Notes: a model not told the origin generated them from the letters alone. A stretch of DNA of 64,000 nt from Candidatus Uhrbacteria bacterium (GCA_008363075.1 RHKK01000003.1:1-64000); one strand, 5' to 3'. Counted from the stretch's first letter, positions 31,211 to 39,681 are shown. A program made the numbers and translations.

Positions 31211-33514
31211 ATGGGCCGTCGCAGAAAGTCATCCGTGGGTCTCCGGATGGAGCCGGAAACAAGGAAGGGGGTCGCCGTCGTGGCCCTCTTCTTCGGCGCA
31301 TTATTCCTACTGCTCACGTTTTTCGACATGGGCGGTGACATCGGTCGCACGGTGAACGAGGGCGTGTCCTATATTTTCGGATGGGACAAGCTCGTGATCC
31401 CGTTTATCCTCATGGCATGGGGATATCACGTGGCTGCCCCGGACCGCTTGCCGCTCCGGTTTTCCAACATGCTCGGGTTCCTGCTCTTTTTCCTTTCGCT
31501 GAACCCGCTTGTGCATGCCGTGACGTTTCCGGAACTCCAGCCCGTGGCTGACGCCGCGCTTTCCGTGGCCGGAGGCAAGCTCGGGGAAAGCGTCGCGATC
31601 CCGCTCGCGCGGATGCTCGGACTGCCCGGGAGCGTCGTCCTCCTGACCGCGCTCTTGGTGATATCACTCTTGCTCATGTTCAATGCCACGCTCCGGCAGG
31701 TGCTGTTTTTCATCGATCTCGTCTGGAAAGGACTGGCGATGTTCCTGAAGGGGCTTTGGTCACCCGTGCGGTCGTGGATGGAAGCGCGCGCCGAGGCGCG
31801 CGCGGCGACTGCGCTGAAACCCTTGGAAGAAGAGGCGGAAGAGGAAACGGGCGAGGAGATCGAAGAGGAGGAAGCGGATGAAGAGACGGAGGAGGTCCAA
31901 GAAGAGGGGCGTGACGAAATTCGCATGTCGCGTCCGAAGCCGAAGAAGCGCTATCCGCGCGTCGAGATCCCGCTCGACCTGCTCGATCGTCGCGATGACA
32001 AGCCGACCTCGGGCGACATCGTGCATAACCGCGAGGTGATCCGACGCACGCTCGAAAACTTCGGCATCCCGGTCGAGATGGCGGAAGTCGCGGTCGGGCC
32101 GACCGTCACGCAGTTCGCATTCAAGCCGTCCGACGGCATCAAGCTTTCGCGCATCACGGGTTTGAATAATGATCTTGCTCTCGCGCTGGCCGCGCACCCG
32201 ATCCGCATCGAAGCGCCGATTCCGGGCAAATCGCTCGTCGGCGTGGAGGTGCCCAACAAGTCCGTCGCGACGGTCGGCGTGCGCGAGATGCTCGAATCTA
32301 GGGAGTTCCGCGAGCGTCGCGGCGGCCTCACCTTCGTGCTCGGCAAGGACGTCTCCGGCAAGGCGTGGACGGCCGATCTCGCCAAAATGCCGCACTTGCT
32401 CGTCGCCGGCGCGACCGGTTCCGGCAAATCCGTGGGCCTGAACGTACTCATCATGTCGTATCTCTACACGCTCGGACCCGATGACGTGAAATTTATCATG
32501 GTGGATCCGAAGCGCGTCGAGCTCCAGGTGTACAACGGCATCCCGCATCTCATCACGCCGGTCATCACAAAGGTTCCGGAAACGGTAAACGCGCTCAAAT
32601 GGGCCCTGCGCGAGATGGACCGCCGCCTCGACTTGCTCGGCAGCATGAACGCGAAGGATATCGCGAGCTATAACATGCGCGTGCAGGACCGGCTGCCGTA
32701 CATCGTCATCATCATCGACGAAATGGCGGATCTCATGGCCGCCTCGGCGGCGGAAGTCGAGGGGCCGATCGTCCGCCTCGCGCAAATGTCGCGTGCCGTC
32801 GGCATCCACCTTGTGCTTGCGACGCAGCGTCCGTCCGTGGACGTGATCACGGGTCTCATCAAGGCCAACGTCCCGGGGCGCATCGCGTTTGCCGTCGCGT
32901 CCGCGACCGACTCGCGCACCATCCTGGACCAGCAGGGTGCGGAAAAGCTGCTTGGCCGCGGCGACATGCTCATCACGTCGAACGAAATCCCCGTTCCGAA
33001 GCGCTTGCAGGGAGCATTCGTCTCGGAGGCGGAAATCGGCCGCGTCGTGGATTTCATCAAATCGAAATACGAACCGCCGGAATACGATGCCTCGGTGGTG
33101 GAACGTTCATCCGGCGGACCGACGGTATTCGGCAACGGCGGCGGCGAGGACGCGGACCCGCTTATTCCCGATGCGAAGGAGGAAATTATTCGAGCGGGCA
33201 AGGCGTCGGCTTCGCTCCTGCAGCGCCGGCTTAAGGTCGGGTACGCGCGAGCCGCGCGCCTGCTCGACCTGCTTGAACAGGAAGGCTTCATCGGTCCGGC
33301 CGACGGAGCAAAGCCGCGCGAAATCCTGAAGGCTGACTTCACCAAGGCGGATCCGCTCGTGGCCAACCGCCGCGCCATTCCTGTGCCGGAACCTGAACCC
33401 GAGGACGAAAAGGATGACGAGGAAATCGAAGACGAGGAGGTGGAAGAGGACGGCGAGGATGCGGGGGAGGAGATGGATGAAGAGATCGAAGAAGAAGAGG
33501 AGGAAGGGGTTTGA
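31211..33514 (+). CDS. ftsK: DNA translocase FtsK/SpoIIIE
   Basis: 767 residues. Four membrane helices lie in the first ~180 residues, then an acidic linker (~200-240; EEEAEEETGEEIEEEEADEE), the alpha/beta motor with Walker A GATGSGKS (400-407) and Walker B VIIIDEMADLM, and the gamma winged helix SASLLQRRLKVGYARAARLLDLLEQEGFIG, which in relatives reads KOPS/SRS sites. A further ~75-residue tail, extremely Glu/Asp-rich, follows the gamma domain, which is unusual. FtsK pumps chromosome ends through the division septum. Downstream of recA, upstream of a RodZ-like gene. Confidence 0.96.
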   Translation: MGRRRKSSVGLRMEPETRKGVAVVALFFGALFLLLTFFDMGGDIGRTVNEGVSYIFGWDKLVIPFILMAWGYHVAAPDRLPLRFSNMLGFLLFFLSLNPLVHAVTFPELQPVADAALSVAGGKLGESVAIPLARMLGLPGSVVLLTALLVISLLLMFNATLRQVLFFIDLVWKGLAMFLKGLWSPVRSWMEARAEARAATALKPLEEEAEEETGEEIEEEEADEETEEVQEEGRDEIRMSRPKPKKRYPRVEIPLDLLDRRDDKPTSGDIVHNREVIRRTLENFGIPVEMAEVAVGPTVTQFAFKPSDGIKLSRITGLNNDLALALAAHPIRIEAPIPGKSLVGVEVPNKSVATVGVREMLESREFRERRGGLTFVLGKDVSGKAWTADLAKMPHLLVAGATGSGKSVGLNVLIMSYLYTLGPDDVKFIMVDPKRVELQVYNGIPHLITPVITKVPETVNALKWALREMDRRLDLLGSMNAKDIASYNMRVQDRLPYIVIIIDEMADLMAASAAEVEGPIVRLAQMSRAVGIHLVLATQRPSVDVITGLIKANVPGRIAFAVASATDSRTILDQQGAEKLLGRGDMLITSNEIPVPKRLQGAFVSEAEIGRVVDFIKSKYEPPEYDASVVERSSGGPTVFGNGGGEDADPLIPDAKEEIIRAGKASASLLQRRLKVGYARAARLLDLLEQEGFIGPADGAKPREILKADFTKADPLVANRRAIPVPEPEPEDEKDDEEIEDEEVEEDGEDAGEEMDEEIEEEEEEGV

Positions 33515-33547
33515 CGTTTCACGTTTCACGCTTCACGCTGCAGGAGT

Positions 33548-34249
33548 ATGGCGTTCGTGACAAAACGATTGAACTCGCCGGGCCGGCTCGGGCCCGATCT
33601 GATCGAGCTGCGCGAACGAGTCGGACTGACCCTTGAGGAGGCGGCGCACAAGACCAAGCTCGCGCCCTCGCTCGTGAAGGCGTTCGAGCGGGAGGAATGG
33701 ACGGAGCTCCCGGACCCGGTATACGCCGAGCGGTTGCTGAAATCGTACGTGTCGTACTTCGGCGCGAACGAATCGTATTATCTCCACAAATTTCGCGAGG
33801 GCCTCGAGGCGCGCGAGATCGTGCGCGACCGCGCGACGCTCCTGCCGCGGCCGATGCGCGTCGGTGCGTTCGAGCTCGCGGTCACGCCGCGCATCCTCGC
33901 GGCCGCGGGATCCCTGTGCTTCACGCTCCTGCTCGGCGGCTACGTGTTTTCGCAAGCGCGCGCGATGTCGGTCGCACCGACGTTACGCGTCGACGCGCCG
34001 GCGGACGGGGAGCGCGTCGAGGATCCGCACGTCATCGTGCGTGGGCGGACCGTGTCCGGCGCGACCGTCACCGTCAACGACGAACCCGCGGTCGTCGGGG
34101 ACGACGGCGGGTTCGAATACGAGCTCAACGTCCCGCGCGGGACGACCGTCATCCGCATCGTGGCGCGCCGGCGGCACGGCAGCGAATCGGTGGAGGCGCG
34201 GCGCGTCATCTACGATCGCCCGCTTCCGACGCTGCCTGAAACGAGATAA
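33548..34249 (+). CDS. RodZ-like membrane protein with N-terminal HTH and Ig-like outer domain
   Basis: 233 residues. Residues 10-85 are an HTH_25/RodZ-type helix-turn-helix (LGPDLIELRERVGLTLEEAAHKTKLAPSLVKAFE, then YVSYFGA). A single membrane helix lies at ~115-135 (ILAAAGSLCFTLLLGGYVF). The outer part (LRVDAPADGERVEDPHVIVRGRTVSGATVTVNDE) resembles a small Ig-like domain common in CPR and Firmicutes envelope proteins. RodZ links the cell-shape machinery to the membrane in other bacteria; here MreB is not in the window, so the role is inferred. Between ftsK and this gene lie short repeats of CGTTTCA/CGCTTCA. Confidence 0.8.
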   Translation: MAFVTKRLNSPGRLGPDLIELRERVGLTLEEAAHKTKLAPSLVKAFEREEWTELPDPVYAERLLKSYVSYFGANESYYLHKFREGLEAREIVRDRATLLPRPMRVGAFELAVTPRILAAAGSLCFTLLLGGYVFSQARAMSVAPTLRVDAPADGERVEDPHVIVRGRTVSGATVTVNDEPAVVGDDGGFEYELNVPRGTTVIRIVARRRHGSESVEARRVIYDRPLPTLPETR

Positions 34250-34301
34250 AAAAGCCCACCTTCTCCCGCGGTACGGCGGGATTCGGCGGATCCAGAGACG
34301 G

Positions 34302-34505
34302 CTAACGCCGACGGAAAAACAGGACGAGGCGCGCGATGAGATCGAGCGCGACCTCGGTGAGGAACATCGCGATCATCGCCAGCATGAAGGCGCTGATCGC
34401 GTCGAGCAGGAGCCAGACACCGACGAACGTGAAGACGCTGACGATCGCGTACACCTTGTGGCGGATCGGCATCTCGCCTTCGTCGAGCGAATCCTTCAGG
34501 CTCAT
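34302..34505 (-). CDS. Small two-helix membrane protein (67 aa)
   Basis: Family unknown. After MSLKDSLDEGEMPIRHK, two hydrophobic helices follow (VYAIVSVFTFVGVWLLLDAI and SAFMLAMIAMFLTEVALDLI), then a basic end RLVLFFRRR. The ATG at 34505 overlaps the stop of a nine-codon upstream frame (ATGA), so it may be translated by coupling. It is the last gene of the leftward island and has its own promoter 65-95 bases upstream. Its short length, acidic head and basic tail suggest an inner-membrane protein with both ends in the cytoplasm. Confidence 0.55.
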   Translation of the reverse strand: MSLKDSLDEGEMPIRHKVYAIVSVFTFVGVWLLLDAISAFMLAMIAMFLTEVALDLIARLVLFFRRR

Positions 34506-34531
34506 GCGATTCCCTGCGGCCGTTCGTTCAC
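34502..34531 (-). CDS. Nine-codon leader frame coupled to the 67-aa membrane protein
   Basis: GTG at 34531 follows GGGAGGAAATC, a strong ribosome site; it encodes nine residues (MNERPQGIA, the first from GTG) and its TGA overlaps the next ATG. The strong site belongs to this mini-frame and not to the main gene, so it probably delivers ribosomes to it. Confidence 0.4.
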   Translation of the reverse strand: MNERPQGIA

Positions 34532-34569
34532 GATTTCCTCCCGTAAAGCCGTCGTCGAGACGGACGATC

Positions 34570-34599
34570 ACCATAGCCAAACGCGTCGATTTTGTCCAA
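34570..34599 (-). promoter_or_regulatory. Promoter of the 67-aa membrane protein gene
   Basis: Read leftward: TTGGAC, 18 bases, TATGGT. Confidence 0.5.
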
Positions 34600-34611
34600 T
34601 CCCGTTTATCA

Positions 34612-34682
34612 ATCAAAGAAGGGCCCCGCCGTCCGCCGCTTGTCCCGTCGGATGACGGGATGCGGCAGAGTTTGGGGCCCTC
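34612..34682 (-). terminator. Branched terminator after the 34733 gene
   Basis: Read leftward: GGGCCCC ... GGGGCCC then TTCTTTGATT; inside are GCCGC/GCGGC and CCCGTC-atcc-GACGGG stems. Confidence 0.7.
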
Positions 34683-34732
34683 AGGGGGCTTGCCCGGTCG
34701 GACCTGTCCCGTCGAATAACGGGGTGACCGGG

Positions 34733-35800
34733 TCACTCGTCGGAGCTCTCCTCAGATGACTCGCTGTCACCTTGGGACGAATCAGCGAGGGAAGCATCGC
34801 GGCCGAGCATGACTCGTTGGAGCTCTTCCAGAAGCTTGCCTCCGCGCTCGACGAGCATTGCATTGAGCCGGTCTTCGTCAAGGGCGGTTCCCTTTGCAGG
34901 ATCGAACTCTTCGAGAAGCTCCTCGAACATCATCTTTGCCTTAGCGAAGGGATCCGGAGTCACCCGTCGCGGGTACCGATAGTACTCCGCCGCGAGCTGA
35001 TCGAGATCATCGAGCATGCCGGGGATGATCATCATCAGGTTCTCGACCATCTGCGCGTCGAGCAGCGCGATCGCGCCGGCGACGCCGTGCCGCTTTCGGT
35101 CCGGAACCTCGAACACATCTCCCTTCTTCTCGAGCTTGTCGCGATCGGGAAGGCGTACGAGAACGATCTCGGTTGCGTCGTTATCCAAGGGTCGCGCTTG
35201 CACCCAGTGCGCCTTCGCCGGGTGTCCCGGCTCCCCCGACTTCTCGAACGTTGGACGGAAGAGCACCCCCGGCGATTCCATGGCGCCGAGCAGATCGGAG
35301 AACCTGACGCGGATCCTACCCGGTCGGTGATTCCGCCGATCCGTGACGCGGCGCACGGCTCCTCGCATGCACTGCGGATCACCGAGATCCGCCGCCGCGA
35401 ATAGCGGCCGAAGATGGAAGATCTCCGGCTGGAAGGGTTCTCCCGCCGCGTTCGAGAACGCGATCTTCGCGCCTTCGCGATCGACGGCCATACCGTTGAA
35501 GGCGAAGTCGACGATCTCGGACGCGACCTTCTCGTACGGGAATTCCGTGTTTTCCATGTGCTCGAGCGGGAAGTGCAGCTCGAATTCGATGGAGGGATTG
35601 CCGGGCCGTCGCGGATCGGCGAATACCGACGCCTGCCAGCAGAAGCGCCGGGCCAATGCTTCCGCGAGCTCGGGGTCATCCGAGTTCGAGACGGGCATGC
35701 GGCCCTTCTCGATCGCATCGGCCAGGAGCTCCGAGCCCACGAGGAGTCCCCGGGCGGTCATGGGTCGCTTTCGACGACCTCGGCTTCTGTTCTTGCCCAT
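34733..35800 (-). CDS. Unrecognised 355-residue protein, island gene
   Basis: Family not recognised. The ATG at 35800 follows AAGGGAGGCCCGC. The start is basic (MGKNRSRGRRKRPMTARG), the centre is mixed with phrases such as RRFCWQASVFADPRRPGNPS and SEIVDFAFNGMAVDREGAK, and the end is very acidic and Ser-rich (SQGDSESSEESSDE). No signal peptide or membrane segment; three or fewer cysteines. A basic head with an acidic tail could mean nucleic-acid or protein binding, but this is only composition. It is the largest protein of the leftward island and is followed by a branched terminator. Confidence 0.6.
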   Translation of the reverse strand: MGKNRSRGRRKRPMTARGLLVGSELLADAIEKGRMPVSNSDDPELAEALARRFCWQASVFADPRRPGNPSIEFELHFPLEHMENTEFPYEKVASEIVDFAFNGMAVDREGAKIAFSNAAGEPFQPEIFHLRPLFAAADLGDPQCMRGAVRRVTDRRNHRPGRIRVRFSDLLGAMESPGVLFRPTFEKSGEPGHPAKAHWVQARPLDNDATEIVLVRLPDRDKLEKKGDVFEVPDRKRHGVAGAIALLDAQMVENLMMIIPGMLDDLDQLAAEYYRYPRRVTPDPFAKAKMMFEELLEEFDPAKGTALDEDRLNAMLVERGGKLLEELQRVMLGRDASLADSSQGDSESSEESSDE

Positions 35801-36241
35801 GCGGGCCTCCCTTCTCCCGGTATACGCCGGACGTTTCTTTGTCCGGGACATCCGGACGGATCTGGAGGTCAACACCGACGCGCCAAAAGGCGGATGGCGT
35901 TGGGCGTGGCGTCGCGTCGAGGCGCCCGGCGTATGCTGGGGACCTCTTCGCGTCGCCTGATCGCCGTTCCTCCATATCGATCCGGATGTCGATGAAACGT
36001 GCGGGAACCGGCCAGGCGAACCCTTGGGAGGATGTCGCCTGACCGGTAGCAGGGCGTCTTCACGATGAAGAGCCGGTCGGATCGGAAAAACGGAACGCAA
36101 TAATGTAAGATGATTCGTTCTTTTTCCTCACCGCGGGCTTGTCTTATTCGTGTCGGACTCGGGAGCCGAGGAATCGGCTCCCGGGGAGACACGCCGTCCC
36201 ACGGAACGCTTGCGCGCTCGACGTGAGACGGGGTCAGGGAA
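35801..36241. other. 441-base gene-free region inside the island
   Basis: No convincing gene. A hairpin GGGAGCCGA-ttcc-TCGGCTCCC (about 36160-36181) follows the stop of the 36242 gene without a T run. The rest is the probable leader of the 34733 gene; a frame read leftward from 35975 overlaps that gene out of frame and lacks a ribosome site. Confidence 0.4.
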
Positions 36242-37063
36242 TCAGAATGCGCCGGTCGTCCAGCCCCCGGTGCCCGGAGGAGGAAGATCCTCGCTCTGGA
36301 CGCCGGCAAAGCGGATCGTGAGCCATCCGGTCGGGACGTCCTCACCGGGACGATACATGGCGACGCGGCCCGAGTCGCGCGGGTATCCCGCAGGAGACAG
36401 CGCGACGCAGGCAGCGGAGACGGGGATGTCGCCGTCGGAGAGATGCCAGTCATCCCAGTGAATCCAGTGCAAGCCGTCCTGCACGGTCCCGAGGATGTTC
36501 CAACCCTCACTCGCCTCGTGGAGATCGACGCACACGTGCGTCGAGCGCTCGCCGACGCGAATGCGTATCCCCGTCCACACCATGCAGCCCGTGGAGCGGA
36601 GTCGTCGACCTCTTTGGTCGACGAAGTTCCTGCACAAGCGGGAGTTGGGTTCGTCGTCGGCAACCGATCTGAACGGAGTCCAGTCGAGCCGGAGTTGCGA
36701 GCGCAGGCCGGCCGCGGGGAGTGTGGTTCGCTCCTCGCCGTCGATCATGCGCGCCGCGAACGCCGAGCCCGTAATTTCCGGAAGTTGGTGGCGGCTCTCG
36801 AGCCACTGCCCCCACTCGCGGTAGGCGTCGTTCACTTCGAATCCGATCGCGAGCTGCGCGATGTGTTCGCGTCCGTGCGAGACCGGCTCGTTGCCTACGA
36901 CCGAGTCGTATGCTTCGCCGATCGTCTCGGATGCGGGACCGGCGAGCTCGTTGACCGTATCGCCCCCGGCCTCGAAGAACTCGGGGACGTAGTAGATCGC
37001 GGGTCCGACGAAGAGCAGCGCCCAGAACAAGCGCCAGTCCTTGTGCCATTGCCAATTGCTCAT
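36242..37063 (-). CDS. Unrecognised single-pass membrane protein (273 aa), island gene
   Basis: Family not recognised. The ATG at 37063 follows AAAGGAACATGCC. MSNWQWHKDWR precedes one membrane helix (LFWALLFVGPAIYYVPEFF), after which come ~240 residues that should be outside the cytoplasm or cytoplasmic depending on orientation; positive charge before the helix favours an outward C-terminus. The outer part is tryptophan-rich (GWNILGTVQDGLHWIHWDDWHL) and has a few cysteines (LCRNF, TGCMVW, HVCVDL, AACVAL) that could pair. It ends PPPGTGGWTTGAF. Confidence 0.55.
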   Translation of the reverse strand: MSNWQWHKDWRLFWALLFVGPAIYYVPEFFEAGGDTVNELAGPASETIGEAYDSVVGNEPVSHGREHIAQLAIGFEVNDAYREWGQWLESRHQLPEITGSAFAARMIDGEERTTLPAAGLRSQLRLDWTPFRSVADDEPNSRLCRNFVDQRGRRLRSTGCMVWTGIRIRVGERSTHVCVDLHEASEGWNILGTVQDGLHWIHWDDWHLSDGDIPVSAACVALSPAGYPRDSGRVAMYRPGEDVPTGWLTIRFAGVQSEDLPPPGTGGWTTGAF

Positions 37064-37132
37064 GGCATGTTCCTTTCTGTTCCGACGTGATGTCGGGACG
37101 AAATCTTGGTTGACGATACGCGTGATGGAATG

Positions 37133-37201
37133 TGCGATCTCATCGGCCGACAAAGGTCCGCCGATCGGATCGCACGGGATGACGAGAGCTTCGTCATCCC
37201 G
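37133..37201. repeat. Double-hairpin element after the 37223 gene
   Basis: Hairpin 1: CGGGATGACG with CGTCATCCCG (10 bp). Hairpin 2: outer TGCGATC/GATCGCA and inner ATCGGC/GCCGAT separated by internal loops. Same layout as the elements at 38.1, 39.6 and 40.1 kb. Confidence 0.6.
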
Positions 37202-37222
37202 AGGTTGGGGTTGTGGTTGATG

Positions 37223-37585
37223 TTATGCTGCGCCCTTCTTGCGCCGGACGAGCTCCGCGCGCCGGGCGGCGAGCTCATGCTGCGACGGGATGGGCGGCAG
37301 CGACGGGGTTGCCGCCGGCCGCTTGTCCTCGTCACCGAGGAGCTCCGAGAAACTCCGGTTGAAGCTCGCCTCCGCTTCGGCGTTGAAGCGCTCGATCCAC
37401 GTGGGATCGGAGTGCCTCTCGCAGTTTTCCTCGCTCGCTTCGAAGCTCGCGATCGGGGTGTTGCACTCGAGCTGGAAGTCGATCGCGAGATCGATTTCCT
37501 CGTCGAGCGCCGTGTCTTGCTCATACCCCACCGTGGGGTTGAGCCGGACGAACTCGCGCTGCGCACGCGTCAGGTTCTGCTGCAT
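37223..37585 (-). CDS. Unrecognised 120-residue protein, island gene
   Basis: Family not recognised. The ATG at 37585 follows AAAGGAGCTGCACG. MQQNLTRAQREFVRLNP is helical, the middle is acidic (DTALDEEIDLAIDFQLE) with two cysteines, and the end is basic (ELAARRAELVRRKKGAA) after a Pro-rich linker. Soluble, with no membrane segment. Its 3' side carries a double-hairpin element. Composition suggests a small adaptor or scaffold, but nothing specific can be claimed. Confidence 0.55.
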   Translation of the reverse strand: MQQNLTRAQREFVRLNPTVGYEQDTALDEEIDLAIDFQLECNTPIASFEASEENCERHSDPTWIERFNAEAEASFNRSFSELLGDEDKRPAATPSLPPIPSQHELAARRAELVRRKKGAA

Positions 37586-37854
37586 CGTGCAGCTCCTTTC
37601 TTTTCGGCGAGCGGTAGGCTGGTTTTGCTCCTACATCGCCAAACTCGATGTCTGAAGGAATTCAGGAATCGGGTTTGACGGGCGAACGAGAGGCAGTTGC
37701 AAGCTGCATGGCTCGCCGTCAGTAGGTGTTGTGAACGAAGGAACGTGGAGGAACGTCGGGTTGCCGTGGGTTGAGACCCGCGTTCGTGAGTCCCGATGTG
37801 AGCCGGGGTCTGTCGAACCGCGGTCCGTTGGCGTGGCGTCCGTTCCGGAAGCGG

Positions 37855-38052
37855 CTAGGTGCGCATCCCCCTCTTGCGCCAGCCCTCGAAGAAGGACTCG
37901 TTCTCCTCCTCGGGTGCCATGACGTCCTCCGGCAGAGCGACGAAGAGATCGCTCGTGCGAGAGGGGCGAGTCGCCGCCACGAACTCTTCGACGACCGCCA
38001 GATCGGCGACGTCGATGAGTACGGGAACGGAGCGGGGGTGACGGTTGCTCAA
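37855..38052 (-). CDS. Small acidic protein (65 aa), island gene
   Basis: Family not recognised. The start is a TTG at 38052, six bases after GGGAGG, so the ribosome site decides it. The protein reads MSNRHPRSVPVLIDVADLAV, then VEEFVAATRPSRTSDLFVAL, then an acidic segment (APEEENESFFEGW) and a basic end (RKRGMRT). The VLIDVADLAVVEEFVA stretch could be a strand-helix unit. A much longer frame on the same strand runs through the neighbouring gene in another phase and is spurious. Confidence 0.5.
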   Translation of the reverse strand: MSNRHPRSVPVLIDVADLAVVEEFVAATRPSRTSDLFVALPEDVMAPEEENESFFEGWRKRGMRT

Positions 38053-38089
38053 ATGATTCCTCCCTTGCGGATGTAATGGCTCCGCATGG

Positions 38090-38163
38090 CCCGACTCGAG
38101 ACTTGATCGATAGATCAAGGATCGGGTCGGGCGAGCGAGTGACGGATAATCCATCACTCGCTC
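38090..38163. repeat. Double-hairpin element between the 38178 and 37855 genes
   Basis: Hairpin 1: GAGCGAGTGA with TCACTCGCTC (10 bp). Hairpin 2: outer CCCGA/TCGGG, inner TTGATC/GATCAA with internal loops. Confidence 0.6.
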
Positions 38164-38177
38164 CAGCCACAGGATGG

Positions 38178-39110
38178 TCAAGCGGTTGCGGCGAGGTCGC
38201 GCAAGAGCTGTTGCCGCTTCCACCGGTTGAACGGCGGGAGCGATGCGCCCTTGGCGCGTGCCGCGTTGTACTCCTGGAGGAGGGCGGCCTCGCGGTTCTC
38301 GGCCTCGCGCTTCTTGCGCTCGGCCGCGGCCGCCTGCTCGGCCTTGACCTGGTCGATCTCGGCCCTCACGCGGGAGATGAGCCCGCGCAGGTTGCGCTTC
38401 CTTACCCGGATCGGCTCCGGGTGGAAGTGCGCGAGCTCGCGCAGGTCCTTGACCTTGCGGAGCTTCGCGAGCTCCTGCAGGAGACCCTTGTATTCGCTCG
38501 CGAGCAGACGGCGAGCCGAGCCGTACTCCGGCGGCGGCGCCTTCTTGACCGCCTCGAGCTTCTTGGTCTCGACAACCTCGGTCGGAGCCGCCTCGGCGAC
38601 GGACTCCTCCGCCTTGGTCTCGATGACCTCGGCGGAAGCGGACTCCGTGGCGGTCGCCTCGAGCTTCTCCAGCAGCACGGCTCCGAGTCCCGTGCTCGGG
38701 GTCTCGGCCATCGTCGGCGGCGTGTGCTTGGCGAGCGCGAGCGCGCCCTTGTTGAAGTCCGCCTCGAGACGCCGCAGCTCCTCGAGGGAGAGTCCCTTGA
38801 GGCTCCCTTTCCGTCGCGCGCCCTTGCCACTGTGCTTGCGCACAAGGCGCTCGAAGTTCGCACGCGCGTGCTCGCAGCGCTTGCGCGCCGCCGCGAGCTC
38901 GGCCTCGCTCGTGAGCGCGACGAGCGCCGGCGAGGGCTTCTCGACCGGCTTCGGCGTCTCGACGGGCTCCGCGAGCTTGAGGCTCGGGGCCGGCGCTGCG
39001 AACTCGATCTCGATCCGCTCGTCGGCGCGCACCGGCGCGACGAGCAAGAGGGCGCGGTCCGTGACCGCGTTGATGGCCGCATATGCGCGGCCGACCAGCT
39101 TCTTCAGCAT
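38178..39110 (-). CDS. Coiled-coil, Ala/Glu/Lys-rich protein (310 aa), island gene
   Basis: Family not recognised. The ATG at 39110 follows AAGGAGGTTCCG. MLKKLVGRAYAAINAVTD is a helix, followed by long helical, strongly charged stretches (SEAELAAARKRCEHARANFE, VIETKAEESVAEAAPTEVVE, RVRAEIDQVKAEQAAAAERK) that should form coiled coils, with PxP spacers between. It ends in FNRWKRQQLLRDLAATA. Such low-complexity helical proteins are often structural or scaffold proteins. The + strand also has a long frame here, but it lacks a ribosome site and mirrors the codon pattern. Confidence 0.6.
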   Translation of the reverse strand: MLKKLVGRAYAAINAVTDRALLLVAPVRADERIEIEFAAPAPSLKLAEPVETPKPVEKPSPALVALTSEAELAAARKRCEHARANFERLVRKHSGKGARRKGSLKGLSLEELRRLEADFNKGALALAKHTPPTMAETPSTGLGAVLLEKLEATATESASAEVIETKAEESVAEAAPTEVVETKKLEAVKKAPPPEYGSARRLLASEYKGLLQELAKLRKVKDLRELAHFHPEPIRVRKRNLRGLISRVRAEIDQVKAEQAAAAERKKREAENREAALLQEYNAARAKGASLPPFNRWKRQQLLRDLAATA

Positions 39111-39290
39111 CGGAACCTCCTTGGTGCGGTTGGTTGTGATCCGCACGTCCGTCGCGAGGCCGGAACGAAAAACAGTCCGGTTTCCTGACGGACGTGCGGA
39201 AAGCACGTCCTGTGGTGGTAGAAGGATCAGTCCACCGGAGGCCGAACGGCGTAGGTGGATGAATGTACGGGCGAAAACGGCATTCGCCCT
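39111..39290. other. Leader region of the 38178 gene
   Basis: 180 bases; contains the hairpin GGACGTGC-tttcc-GCACGTCC (about 39190-39211) and a second hairpin GGGCGAA-tgccgtt-TTCGCCC just past the stop of the 50-codon frame. No gene seen. Confidence 0.35.
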
Positions 39291-39443
39291 TCACATCCAT
39301 CCGTCCACGGTTTTGGAGGCGGAAATGGTCCATACTGGTCCGAAGACCGATGGATCCGGGCGACGTTGGTCGAGAAGTCCCAGTCGAAACCGAGTCTTCA
39401 CGATTCGCGTCGCCATAGCCCGCCGACAAAAGCCGACCGGCAT
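39291..39443 (-). CDS. Candidate 50-codon gene in the island
   Basis: The ATG at 39443 sits directly after GGAGGAGGT; the frame runs 50 codons and its stop is followed by a perfect 7-bp hairpin. The product starts MPVGFCRRAMATRIVKTRFR and ends TISASKTVDGWM; basic at the front, no membrane segment. Support comes only from the ribosome site and the hairpin, and the spacing between GGAGG and ATG is short. It could be a false call. Confidence 0.3.
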   Translation of the reverse strand: MPVGFCRRAMATRIVKTRFRLGLLDQRRPDPSVFGPVWTISASKTVDGWM

Positions 39444-39484
39444 ACCTCCTCCAAAACTGTGTACGGATAGTTTTTTTACCGTTC

Positions 39485-39570
39485 ATCATCCCGACCGAGG
39501 AGCGTAGCGACGAGCGGAGGGATCGCTTCGAAGGGATCCCTCGGCTTCGTCGAACTCCGCTCGGGATGAT
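39485..39570. repeat. Long imperfect palindrome
   Basis: Outer arms ATCATCCCGA and TCGGGATGAT (10 bp) enclose further complementary sequence (GGATC/GATCC, GAGCGGAG/CTCCGCTC). It resembles the other branched palindromes in the window. Confidence 0.6.
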
Positions 39571-39584
39571 TCGGCGATGCTTGC

Positions 39585-39630
39585 AAAGATCAGCATCAGG
39601 GATCGACTGATCGATCTCTCGTGCTGATCG
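39585..39630. repeat. 46-base island repeat, copy A
   Basis: 44 of 46 bases match copy B (40064-40109). It folds into a bipartite stem: outer GATCAGCA/TGCTGATC and inner GATCGA/TCGATC. A second palindrome, CGACGAGTGAATTCACTCGTCG, follows. It lies 3' of the leftward 39682 gene. Confidence 0.8.
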
Positions 39631-39681
39631 ACGAGTGAATTCACTCGTCGTCAGGAATGGGTGGAAGGTTCGCGTTCGTGA

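Noticed and set aside
37855-39489. Leftward 544-codon frame spanning the island genes
   Set aside because: It overlaps the well-supported 38178-39110 gene in another phase; only its last 65 codons, with their own TTG and GGGAGG, are kept.
38227-39507. Rightward 426-codon Ser/Arg-rich frame
   Set aside because: Composition is that of a reverse shadow of an Ala/Glu/Lys-rich gene; no start signals.
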